A program made the position numbers and the translations under genes. A stretch of 64,000 nucleotides of DNA from Erythrobacter sp. NAP1 (GTDB lineage Bacteria; Pseudomonadota; Alphaproteobacteria; Sphingomonadales; Sphingomonadaceae), in contig NZ_CH672390.1 of NCBI RefSeq assembly GCF_000152865.1, positions 1,054,001 to 1,118,000 of the forward strand. Reading direction: 5' to 3'. Position 1 is the first letter of the stretch, and each line of letters begins with the position of its first letter. Of the stretch, positions 23,089 to 30,897 are shown piece by piece. A model generated the notes under the pieces. It saw only the letters and a program-made list of their open reading frames with translations, made no database searches and was not told where the DNA came from.

Positions 23089-25139
23089 TGGCCGATTTCC
23101 TGCTCGAATTGCGCTGCGAGGAAATTCCGGCGCGCATGCAAGCCGGTGCGCGCAAGGAACTCGACAAGCTGTTCCGCCGCGAGATGGAAGCCGCCGGTGT
23201 CGCGGTTGGTAATCTCACCATCTTCTCGACGCCGCGCCGCCTTGCGCTGATTGCGCGGGACTTGCCAAAAGAAACCGAAGCCGTTCGCGAGGAGGCCAAG
23301 GGCCCTCCGGTCGGCGCCCCAGATCAAGCCGTCGACGGGTTCTGCCGCAAGAACGGCGTCACCCGCGAGAGCCTCGAAGAACGCGAGGTCAAGGGCCGCG
23401 CGACCTGGTTCGCGGTGATCGAGAAACCGGGTCAGGCTGTCGCCGACCTGCTGGCCGCAGCGATCCCCGCGATCATCAGCGATTTTTCATGGCCCAAGTC
23501 GATGCGCTGGGGCGATGCCTCGATCAGCAGCGAAAGCACGCGCTGGGTCCGCCCGCTTTCCGGCATCGTTGCGCTGCTTGACGGCGAGGTTGTGCCTTGC
23601 GTCACCGACGGCATGGCCAGCGGCCGGGTCACGATGGGCCACCGCTTCCACTCGGACGGCGGCATCCCGATCGACGACGCCGACGACTACGCACCGCGCC
23701 TTCGCGACGAGTACGTGATCGTCGACCACGAGGAACGCGCGAACATCATCCGCGAGGGTGCGAGTAATGCGGCTGCGGACGCTGGCCTCAAGCTGGTCGA
23801 AGACGAAGGGCTGGTGATCGAGAACGCCGGCCTCACCGAATGGCCCGTGCCGCTGCTTGGCCGGTTCGACGAAGCATTCCTCGACGTGCCGCCGGAGGTC
23901 ATCCAGCTGACCGCCCGCGTGAACCAGAAGTATTTTGTGTGCGAGGATGCGGATGGCGAGCTCGCAAATGCCTTCATCTGCACCGCGAATATCGCTTCGG
24001 TCGATCCGACGGGGGTGGTCGACGGCAACCGTAAGGTCCTCGCCGCGCGTCTGGCCGATGCGCGGTTCTTCTGGGAACTCGACCAGAAGAAAACGCTCGC
24101 CGAGCACGCCAAGGGACTGGAGCGGATCACCTTCCACGAGAAGCTGGGCACGGTGGCCGACAAGGTGGACCGGGTCGCGAAGCTGGCCTCATGGCTCGTT
24201 TTCGACGCTAAGGAGCCGAATGGCGATCACCAGCTCACCCGGACTGCCGCAGAGCTGAGCAAGGCAGATCTCGTGACCGAGATGGTCGGCGAATTCCCTG
24301 AGTTGCAGGGTCTCATGGGTGGCTATTACGCTCAGAAGGAAGGCCAACCGCAGGAAGTCGCAGACGCTGTTCGCGATCACTACAAGCCGGTAGGGCAGGG
24401 CGATGATGTACCGACCGCCCCCACGACCGTCGCGGTAAGTCTCGCGGATAAGCTCGACAACCTGCTGAGCTTTTTCAAGATCGACATTCTTCCGACTGGT
24501 TCGAAGGATCCCTTCGCGCTTCGCCGCGCCGCGCTCGGATACATCCGGCTTGTGCAGGCCAACGGCTTGAAGCTGTCTCTGGACCAGGTGGTCCACGCTT
24601 GGGACAGCCAGCCGAACCAGTCTCTTGCTGAAAAGCTGACCGAGTTCCTGCACGACCGCCTCGCGGTGCAGCTTCGCGATGAAGGGGTGCGGCACGACTT
24701 CATCCGAGCATCGCGTGACTGGTCGGGCAGCATCGACATGCGCATCGACCGCGTAGAAGCGCGGGCTAGGGCGCTGACCCGATTCCTGGGCAGCGACGAT
24801 GGCACCAACCTCCTCGCCGGCTACAAACGCGCAGCCAACATCCTCAAGAAAGAAGAGTGGGAGGCGAAAGAGGTTTCCTACTCGCCCGAACCTGCCGAAA
24901 AGGCTCTCATCGACGCGATCAATGCTGCCGCGCCAAAAGCCGCTGCGGCGGTCAATGAAGAGCGCTTTGAGGATGCGATGGCCGCGCTTGCTACTCTGCG
25001 CGCGCCTATCGACGCTTTCTTCGACGAGGTGACGGTGAATGACGATAACGAGAACAAACGCGCCGCTCGTCTCGACTTGCTCGCCCGCTTCACTTCAGCC
25101 GTTGGCCAAGTCGCCGATTTCAGCCGGATCGAAGGCTGA
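23088..25139 (+). CDS. glyS: Glycyl-tRNA synthetase beta subunit
   Basis: tRNA-recognition subunit of alpha2beta2 GlyRS, 683 residues from ATG at 23088. Begins [20 protein letters not shown], the family N-terminus. The HD-like core includes FHEKLGTVADKVDRV and LTKADLVTEMVGEFPELQGL-type sequence (here LSKADLVTEMVGEFPELQGL), and the C-terminus has the anticodon-binding-like region ending FSRIEG. Coupled to glyQ; no gap. Confidence 0.96.
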   Translation: MADFLLELRCEEIPARMQAGARKELDKLFRREMEAAGVAVGNLTIFSTPRRLALIARDLPKETEAVREEAKGPPVGAPDQAVDGFCRKNGVTRESLEEREVKGRATWFAVIEKPGQAVADLLAAAIPAIISDFSWPKSMRWGDASISSESTRWVRPLSGIVALLDGEVVPCVTDGMASGRVTMGHRFHSDGGIPIDDADDYAPRLRDEYVIVDHEERANIIREGASNAAADAGLKLVEDEGLVIENAGLTEWPVPLLGRFDEAFLDVPPEVIQLTARVNQKYFVCEDADGELANAFICTANIASVDPTGVVDGNRKVLAARLADARFFWELDQKKTLAEHAKGLERITFHEKLGTVADKVDRVAKLASWLVFDAKEPNGDHQLTRTAAELSKADLVTEMVGEFPELQGLMGGYYAQKEGQPQEVADAVRDHYKPVGQGDDVPTAPTTVAVSLADKLDNLLSFFKIDILPTGSKDPFALRRAALGYIRLVQANGLKLSLDQVVHAWDSQPNQSLAEKLTEFLHDRLAVQLRDEGVRHDFIRASRDWSGSIDMRIDRVEARARALTRFLGSDDGTNLLAGYKRAANILKKEEWEAKEVSYSPEPAEKALIDAINAAAPKAAAAVNEERFEDAMAALATLRAPIDAFFDEVTVNDDNENKRAARLDLLARFTSAVGQVADFSRIEG

Positions 25140-25193
25140 ACCCATGGCGGTTTCGGACCTTTTCGCGAAGCTGCCGGTTTTTCTCTCAGGACC

Positions 25194-25226
25194 GTGTAAC
25201 ATGCGGTCCATGTTACCCTGTAACAC
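25194..25226. promoter_or_regulatory. 8-bp inverted repeat plus extra half-site upstream of ppdK
   Basis: GTAACATG (25196-25203) and CATGTTAC (25209-25216) form a perfect dyad with a 5-nt spacer. A further TGTAACA (25219-25225) repeats the left half-site. It ends 22 nt before the ppdK start, so a bound protein would block transcription or the leader could pair; an operator is the simplest reading. Confidence 0.5.
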
Positions 25227-25247
25227 GACCCCACAAAGGGCCTCTCT

Positions 25248-27914
25248 ATGACCACCACCGTCTACCCCTTCGGCGGAGCCGCCGCTCACGATGACCCCCG
25301 CCAGCGGGACAAGACGATCACGGGGGGCAAGGGTGCAAACCTCGCGGAGATGGCCTCGATCGGTCTGCCGGTCCCACCCGGTTTCACAATCACCACCGAG
25401 GAAAGCGTGCGCTACCTTCAGGGCGGTGAGGAGTTCCGCGACGAACTGCGAGGCGAAGTCACAAACGCGCTCGCTCATATCGAGGCATCGGTGGGTAAGA
25501 CCTTCGGCAATGCAGCCGACCCCCTGCTGGTCTCGGTCCGCTCGGGCGCGCGGGTGTCGATGCCGGGGATGATGGACACCGTGCTGAACCTTGGCCTTAA
25601 CGACGACACGGTCGAGGGTCTCGCGAAGACCAGCGAAGACGAACGCTTCGCCTGGGACAGCTATCGCCGCTTCATCCAGATGTACTCGGACGTTGTGCTC
25701 GGCCTTGATCACGGCCTGTTCGAAGAGGCGCTGGAAATCGTCAAGGAAGACAACGGCTTCTACAACGACACCGAACTCAGCGCCGACGACTGGCGCGGGA
25801 TCGTCGGACAGTTCAAGGGCATCGTTGACGAAGAGCTTGGCAAGCCGTTCCCGCAGGATGTGAATGAACAGCTATGGGGCGCAATCCGGGCGGTGTTCGA
25901 CAGCTGGGACAGCGACCGCGCCAAGGTCTATCGCCGCCTGAACGACATCCCCGCCGACTGGGGCACGGCGGTAAACGTGCAGGCGATGGTGTTCGGCAAC
26001 ATGGGCGAAACGAGCGCCACCGGCGTCGCCTTCACCCGCGATCCTGCAACTGGCGAGCGCGCCTATTACGGCGAATACCTCATCAACGCACAGGGCGAGG
26101 ACGTCGTCGCCGGCATCCGCACGCCGCAATACCTGACCAAGGCTGCGCGTGAGGCGGCGGGGGCAAAGCCGCTTTCGATGGAAGAGGCAATGCCAGATGC
26201 TTATGGAGAGCTTGCCCGCGTGTTCGACCTGCTTGAGGGTCACTACAAGGACATGCAGGACATCGAGTTCACCGTGGAACGCGGCAAGCTCTGGATGCTT
26301 CAGACCCGCAGCGGCAAGCGCACGGCAAAGGCAGCGCTCAAGATGGCGGTCGATATGGAAGGCGAAGGCCTGATCGACCGAGAAGAAGCGGTGCGGCGCG
26401 TCGACCCGATGGCGCTGGATCAACTGCTCCACCCAACGCTTGATCCTGAAGCACCGCGCGATGTGCTTGTCACCGGCCTGCCTGCGTCGCCGGGCGCGGC
26501 TGCCGGAAAGATCGTGCTCGACGCCGACACCGCCGAGCAATGGGCGAACCGCGGTGACAAGGTCATCCTCGTGCGCGTCGAGACCAGCCCGGAAGACATC
26601 CACGGCATGCACGCGGCACAAGGCATCCTGACGGCGCGCGGTGGCATGACTTCACACGCTGCGGTTGTCGCGCGCGGAATGGGCCGTCCGTGCGTTTCAG
26701 GCGCGAGCGGCGTATCGATCGACCGCAAGAGCCGGACGCTTCGGATTGGCAATTCCGAGATGAAAGAGGGTGACGAGATCACCCTTGATGGCGCAAATGG
26801 CCAAGTGATGATGGGCATCGTGCCCACGGTCGAGCCCGAGCTTGCAGGCGACTTCGGCACACTGATGGAATGGGCCGACGCGCTGCGCCGGATGAAGGTG
26901 CGCACCAACGCCGAAACGCCCGCCGACTGCGCGATGGCGCGGCAGTTCGGCGCGGAAGGCATTGGCCTGTGCCGGACCGAGCACATGTTCTTCGACGCTT
27001 CGCGTATCAGCGCGGTGCGCCAGATGATCCTTGCTGAGGACGAGCGGGGGCGTCGCAAGGCACTCGACTTGCTGCTGCCCGAACAGCGCGCGGACTTCAC
27101 CTCAATCTTCGAGGCGATGGCAGGGCTTCCCTGTACGATCCGCCTGCTCGATCCGCCGCTTCACGAGTTCCTGCCGACGCAGGACGCTGAGTTTGAAGAG
27201 CTTGCCGATGCAACGGGGCTGGGCGTCGATCACCTCAAGCGCCGCGCAGGGGAGCTGCACGAGTTCAACCCGATGCTCGGCCACCGCGGGTGCCGCCTGG
27301 GGATCACCTATCCCGAGATCTACGAGATGCAGGCGCGCGCAATCTTCGAGGCGGCATGCGACGTCGCTGCTTCAAGCGGTGAAGCTCCGATCCCCGAAGT
27401 GATGATCCCGCTCGTCGCGACCAAGCGCGAACTTCAGCTTCTGCGCGCTCTGGTCGACAAGGTTGCGGCCGAGGTGTTCGAGGAAAAGGGCGCGAGCGTT
27501 GAGTATCTCGTGGGCACCATGATCGAACTTCCGCGCGCTGCCCTGATGGCCGGTGAGATCGCCGAAGAAGGCGCGTTCTTCAGCTTTGGCACGAACGATC
27601 TGACCCAAACCACGCTGGGCGTTAGCCGCGACGATTCGGCGCGCTTCCTCGCTCCCTATGTCGAGAAGGGCATCTTTCCGCGCGATCCGTTCGTCAGTCT
27701 CGACATCGACGGTGTCGGTCAGTTGGTCGAGCTTGCGGCAGAGCGGGGCAGGGCGACCCGGGCCGACATCAAGCTTGGCATCTGCGGCGAGCATGGCGGC
27801 GACCCGGCTTCGATTGCGTTCTGCGAAAAGGTCGGCCTCGACTATGTCAGCGCCTCACCGTACCGCGTTCCGATTGCTCGTCTCGCGGCGGCTCAGGCTG
27901 CGCTGAAAGCCTAG
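25248..27914 (+). CDS. ppdK: Pyruvate, phosphate dikinase
   Basis: Interconverts pyruvate + ATP + Pi and PEP + AMP + PPi. 888 residues, full length. N-terminal ATP-grasp domain (ITGGKGANLAEMASIGLPVP; SVRSGARVSMPGMMDTVLNL), central phosphohistidine domain (ARGGMTSHAAVVARGMGRPC, catalytic His), and C-terminal PEP/pyruvate TIM barrel (GIGLCRTEHMFF, FGTNDLTQTTLGVSRDD, ICGEHGGDP with the catalytic Cys region). Preceded by a 108-nt gap with a dyad operator candidate. Gives PEP for gluconeogenesis without PEP synthase. Confidence 0.97.
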   Translation: MTTTVYPFGGAAAHDDPRQRDKTITGGKGANLAEMASIGLPVPPGFTITTEESVRYLQGGEEFRDELRGEVTNALAHIEASVGKTFGNAADPLLVSVRSGARVSMPGMMDTVLNLGLNDDTVEGLAKTSEDERFAWDSYRRFIQMYSDVVLGLDHGLFEEALEIVKEDNGFYNDTELSADDWRGIVGQFKGIVDEELGKPFPQDVNEQLWGAIRAVFDSWDSDRAKVYRRLNDIPADWGTAVNVQAMVFGNMGETSATGVAFTRDPATGERAYYGEYLINAQGEDVVAGIRTPQYLTKAAREAAGAKPLSMEEAMPDAYGELARVFDLLEGHYKDMQDIEFTVERGKLWMLQTRSGKRTAKAALKMAVDMEGEGLIDREEAVRRVDPMALDQLLHPTLDPEAPRDVLVTGLPASPGAAAGKIVLDADTAEQWANRGDKVILVRVETSPEDIHGMHAAQGILTARGGMTSHAAVVARGMGRPCVSGASGVSIDRKSRTLRIGNSEMKEGDEITLDGANGQVMMGIVPTVEPELAGDFGTLMEWADALRRMKVRTNAETPADCAMARQFGAEGIGLCRTEHMFFDASRISAVRQMILAEDERGRRKALDLLLPEQRADFTSIFEAMAGLPCTIRLLDPPLHEFLPTQDAEFEELADATGLGVDHLKRRAGELHEFNPMLGHRGCRLGITYPEIYEMQARAIFEAACDVAASSGEAPIPEVMIPLVATKRELQLLRALVDKVAAEVFEEKGASVEYLVGTMIELPRAALMAGEIAEEGAFFSFGTNDLTQTTLGVSRDDSARFLAPYVEKGIFPRDPFVSLDIDGVGQLVELAAERGRATRADIKLGICGEHGGDPASIAFCEKVGLDYVSASPYRVPIARLAAAQAALKA

Positions 27915-28666
27915 CGCCAACCCGTCAGAACGAGGATTTCGAAGGTCTCGGTGACTTTGCCATCCTCGTCACGCATCACATCGAACTCCGCCCTTGCACG
28001 GGCCAGCCAGTCGCGGGTCAGGGGCGGGGCGGGGGTCGTGAGCGAGCGGGTAAGGCCGTGGTCTCGCAGGTCCTCGATCATCCGCTCAAACGATCCGAAG
28101 CGGACCTTGAGAGGATAGCTGTCCACCACCTGCCGCTTGAACATGGCGCGCTCCATCAGGCCGGTTGCCCCACGCAAGTCGACAAGCGGGTGCGTGCGAG
28201 CAGCGGGCCGGTCACCATCAGCTGCAAGGGCAATGCGGCGCAGTGAAGGTAGAGAGCCTGCTCCAGGAAGGGCAGTGAGAAAGAGGCCACCTTCGGCAAG
28301 TGCATTGCGCGAATGGATCAGCGCGCCGGGAAGGTCGTTTACGGTGCCAAGGCCAAGCAAGTGGACGATGAGGTCGTGGGCTTCAAATCCGCTCGGGCGT
28401 TCTTCGTCGAACTCGCCAAGGCGGGCCAGCTTGCATTTGGTCCCATCAGCTTGGAGTGCACTCGCGAGACTGCCCGTCATGTCGCCTACCAGAAGAGCCC
28501 GCTGCGCCTCGAAGCGCATAAAAGCAAGGCGGTCCTCAATGTCTTCGCACATCGCGTCGAGGATGTAACTGGCCGGCTCCGCGCCGCGCTGACGTGACCT
28601 TGCGCGAGCCCACTTGGCGGCGGCTTGTCTGCGGTCGAAGATGCGGGGAACTTGTGTCGAAGTCAT
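27911..28666 (-). CDS. SAM-dependent methyltransferase-like protein (BioC/NDUFAF5-like)
   Basis: 251 residues from ATG at 28666 (the frame continues upstream by 27 codons over the comF promoter region). N-terminus VPRIFDRRQAAAKWARARSR resembles NDUFAF5/BioC-like proteins (IFDR...RRRRDRA). A Rossmann-like core follows (ALLVGDMTGSLASALQ; HDLIVHLLGLGTVNDLPGAL; LAEGGLFLTALPGAGSLPSL). The glycine motif is poor (VGDMTGS), so SAM binding is inferred. It ends overlapping ppdK by 4 nt (convergent) and is divergent from comF. Confidence 0.75.
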   Translation of the reverse strand: MTSTQVPRIFDRRQAAAKWARARSRQRGAEPASYILDAMCEDIEDRLAFMRFEAQRALLVGDMTGSLASALQADGTKCKLARLGEFDEERPSGFEAHDLIVHLLGLGTVNDLPGALIHSRNALAEGGLFLTALPGAGSLPSLRRIALAADGDRPAARTHPLVDLRGATGLMERAMFKRQVVDSYPLKVRFGSFERMIEDLRDHGLTRSLTTPAPPLTRDWLARARAEFDVMRDEDGKVTETFEILVLTGWR

Positions 28667-28721
28667 CGCGCGACCCCTGCCGCGCTTGTGTCCGGTGCGC
28701 AAGAGGTGCAATCTGATCGCG

Positions 28722-29558
28722 ATGGGGTGGAGGTCGCAACTCAGCACCAGTCTGAAAGAAGGGCTGAGCCCGGTGGTCGACCTCGTCTACCCGCCGCGAT
28801 GTCCGCTGTGTGGTACGGCGCTTGCCTCGCAAGGTGGGCTCTGCAGCGAATGCTGGGGCGATATCGAGGTACTGGGCGAACCTGCTTGCTCTGGCTGCCA
28901 GCGCCCGATGGGCTCCGCTGCTGCGAGTGCGTCGGACCACTGCTTTGCTTGTGTTAGCGAGCCTCCGCTGCACGACGGGATCATCGCCGCTAGCCTCTAC
29001 AATGATGCCTCGCGCAAATTGATCCTCGCATTCAAACACGGCGGCAAGATCGCAATCGCGCCCTTACTGGCGGGCCTTATCGCAGCGAGGATGGCGCCCA
29101 ATGATGGGGAACTGCCGTTACTTGTCCCGGTGCCGCTCCATCGCTGGCGACTCTGGTCACGCGGTTTCAACCAGGCGGCGTTGCTCGCAACCGAGTTGTC
29201 GAGGCGCGGGAAGGGCGAGTTGCTCGTAGATGGCCTCAACCGCTCCAAGCGGACACCAAGCCTTGGAGGGCTGGGGATCGAGGAACGCGCCGATGCATTG
29301 CGTGGGGCCATCGAAGTGCGTGCAAACGCGAAAGGATCAATCACGGGTCGGAATGTGATCCTTGTCGACGATGTCCTAACAAGCGGTGCGACGAGCGATG
29401 CCTGCACGAAGGCGCTGCTCGATGCGGGCGCTGTTTCGGTCCGCATCGCCTGCTTCGCACGCGTGGTTGATGGCAGCGGGTTGGGGCAAGACCGGAATCG
29501 CAACCCGGAGCAAAAAAGCGAAACGCCCGAGGCCATGAAGACCCCGGGCGCCACGTGA
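28722..29558 (+). CDS. comF: ComF-family phosphoribosyltransferase-like protein
   Basis: 278 residues from ATG at 28722. Two N-terminal CxxC-type zinc pairs (CPLCG, CSECW, CSGCQ, CFAC), then a type-I phosphoribosyltransferase fold with PVPLHRWRLWSRGFNQAALL and the PRPP-loop VILVDDVLTSGATSDAC. ComF/GntX proteins act in DNA uptake or Fe-S/gluconate functions; which applies here is not clear. The final ~15 codons (TPEAMKTPGAT) overlap a hairpin that acts as a terminator on the opposite strand. Confidence 0.9.
   Translation: MGWRSQLSTSLKEGLSPVVDLVYPPRCPLCGTALASQGGLCSECWGDIEVLGEPACSGCQRPMGSAAASASDHCFACVSEPPLHDGIIAASLYNDASRKLILAFKHGGKIAIAPLLAGLIAARMAPNDGELPLLVPVPLHRWRLWSRGFNQAALLATELSRRGKGELLVDGLNRSKRTPSLGGLGIEERADALRGAIEVRANAKGSITGRNVILVDDVLTSGATSDACTKALLDAGAVSVRIACFARVVDGSGLGQDRNRNPEQKSETPEAMKTPGAT
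29512..29550 (-). terminator. Strong minus-strand terminator overlapping the comF 3' end
   Basis: On the minus strand a 9-bp stem with one mismatch (CGCCCGGGG, 29550-29542, with CCTCGGGCG, 29532-29524) and 9-nt loop is followed by TTTCGCTTTTTT. No minus-strand protein gene lies upstream up to 36 kb, so it should end a non-coding RNA read leftward from the comF-hisI gap. Confidence 0.65.
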
Positions 29559-29564
29559 CGAAAT

Positions 29565-29691
29565 GGTTCAGATCCGCTCTAATGAGCTCAGATAGCGACC
29601 CCCTAACTTCGCTATCAGGACCTTGTCCCTCATCGTTCAATCGACCAGTCCAACACCCCGCTGTTGGCTTTGATCGACCACCCCCTGAACC
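29565..29691 (-). ncRNA. Candidate structured small RNA in the comF-hisI gap
   Basis: The 127-nt segment is closed by a perfect 7-bp stem (GGTTCAG 29565-29571 with CTGAACC 29685-29691). Inside are an 8-bp perfect hairpin GATAGCGA/TCGCTATC (29591-29598 with 29609-29616), a 6-bp hairpin CCAACA/TGTTGG near 29651-29664, and a small GGAC-AAG-GTCC hairpin. TGGTCGAT occurs twice on the minus strand around the CCAACA hairpin. A minus-strand terminator follows 15 nt downstream, so transcription is probably leftward. I do not recognise it as 6S, tmRNA, RNase P or SRP RNA. Confidence 0.5.
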
Positions 29692-29896
29692 TGGCACTTA
29701 CGCGCCGGTGTTCGGTGGAAGAGCGCCGAAACGCTCAATGGCCTCGTTGTTCCACTCAAGTTCATCTTTCGGAAGTCGAAACCTGAGCTTTGTCCTATTT
29801 TGATCCGCATATGTTGTTATCGTGCAACATTCTATCGCATGGGACGAACCGCTTGTCGCTGCTATGGGCACATTCCAACTTTCTCGGAGACGATTC

Positions 29897-30295
29897 TTGC
29901 CTGACCCCGACGCATTATCCACCCAGCAGATCGAGCAGGGTAGCCGCTTTGCACCCAAGTTCGACGCGTCAGGATTGCTCGCATCGGTGGTCATCGATTC
30001 GCGCACTAAAGAGGTCTTGGTGATCGCCTTCATGAATGCCGATGCGCTTCAAAAGACGAGGGAGACCGGCAAAGTGCACTTCTGGTCGCGGTCGAGGTCT
30101 TCGCTTTGGATGAAGGGCGAGACCTCAGGGAATGTTCTGTCGGTCGATGAGATACGGGTCGATTGCGATCAGGATGCGCTGGTTATTTATGCGACGCCCG
30201 CTGGTCCGACCTGTCATACGGGTGAGACCAGCTGCTTTTACCGAAAGCTCGATTTGTCGGCCCCGGACGGGTCTGCCCTGTCCCGGCTCGCTTAG
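29897..30295 (+). CDS. hisI: Phosphoribosyl-AMP cyclohydrolase
   Basis: Third step of histidine biosynthesis, opening the adenine ring of PR-AMP. 132 residues if read from TTG at 29897, which has GGAGA (29886-29890) 6 nt upstream; ATG at 29864 and GTG at 29822 are in-frame alternatives without such sites. Motifs: LVIAFMNADALQKTRETGKV, HFWSRSRSSLWMKGETSGN, metal-binding DEIRVDCDQDALV, and zinc Cys in GPTCHTGETSC. No fused HisE domain, as usual in alphaproteobacteria. The rest of the his pathway is not nearby. Confidence 0.93.
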   Translation: MPDPDALSTQQIEQGSRFAPKFDASGLLASVVIDSRTKEVLVIAFMNADALQKTRETGKVHFWSRSRSSLWMKGETSGNVLSVDEIRVDCDQDALVIYATPAGPTCHTGETSCFYRKLDLSAPDGSALSRLA

Positions 30296-30320
30296 TGGGT
30301 GACTTCCCGTCAGCGTGAGG

Positions 30321-30340
30321 CCTTGACGTTCACGTAAAGG
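30321..30340 (+). promoter_or_regulatory. 20-bp dyad, probable MerR-family operator
   Basis: CCTTGACGT (30321-30329), TC, ACGTAAAGG (30332-30340): the arms match in 8 of 9 positions. It lies 18 nt before the MerR-family gene. TT-ACGT--ACGT-AA resembles operators of LiuR/PsrA-type MerR regulators of acyl-CoA metabolism as I recall them. Autoregulation is likely. It also contains TTGACG, a possible -35 box. Confidence 0.5.
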
Positions 30341-30357
30341 TAAAGTAGCCATCGGAA

Positions 30358-30843
30358 ATGGCTTCTGCACCTGAACAAAAGACCGCCGCCACCGCCAAGG
30401 GGGCTTCGTCGAATTCCGCGAGCGAGGGGCAGCGTCGTAACGGCGCGCATCTCGATCGGCCCGACAAACTTGAGCGCGAACAGTTCTCGATCTCGGACCT
30501 TACGTCGGAATTCGGCTGCACAGCACGCGCTCTCCGCTTTTACGAGGATGAGGGGCTTATCAGTCCTGCACGCGTGGGCTTGACCCGCGTCTATTCAAAG
30601 CGGGATCGCGCACGCCTCGCTTGGATCATGCGCGCGAAGAACGTGGGGTTCAGCCTCACCGAAATTCGCGAGATGATCGACCTTTACGACCTTGATGACG
30701 GGCGTGTCGAACAGCGCCGTGTCACGGTCGAGAAGTGCAAAGCGCACATCGCCAAGCTCAAAGCGCAGCGCGCCGACATCGACAGCTCGATCAAGGAACT
30801 CACCGGCTTCGTCAGCGAGATTGAACAGCTCAATCTCGGCTGA
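30358..30843 (+). CDS. MerR-family transcriptional regulator (LiuR/PsrA-like)
   Basis: 161 residues. A disordered N-terminal ~40 residues (Ala/Ser/Glu-rich) precedes the winged HTH: FSISDLTSEFGCTARALRFY then EDEGLISPARVGLTRVYSKR, the MerR DNA-binding signature. A dimerisation coiled coil follows (RVTVEKCKAHIAKLKAQRAD to LTGFVSEIEQLN). No metal-binding Cys cluster, so not a metal sensor; this form regulates fatty- or branched-chain acyl-CoA genes. The acyl-CoA dehydrogenase 54 nt downstream supports that. Preceded by a dyad operator. Confidence 0.9.
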   Translation: MASAPEQKTAATAKGASSNSASEGQRRNGAHLDRPDKLEREQFSISDLTSEFGCTARALRFYEDEGLISPARVGLTRVYSKRDRARLAWIMRAKNVGFSLTEIREMIDLYDLDDGRVEQRRVTVEKCKAHIAKLKAQRADIDSSIKELTGFVSEIEQLNLG

Positions 30844-30897
30844 CCTCACTGACACTTTGCTTTTACCTCAAAAACGCTCAGCACAAGGGATCAACTG

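Noticed and set aside
29555-29803. 82-residue plus-strand frame between comF and hisI
   Set aside because: It runs through the hairpins of the candidate RNA, has no ribosome-binding site, and its translation looks random (Pro/Ser-rich).
29698-30033. Minus-strand frame ending KLRFRLPKDELEWNNEAIERF-GALPPNTGA, before the candidate RNA
   Set aside because: The last ~30 residues look protein-like, but there is no suitable start downstream of the hisI leader and the upstream part is antisense to hisI. Possibly a degraded gene tail; not enough to annotate.
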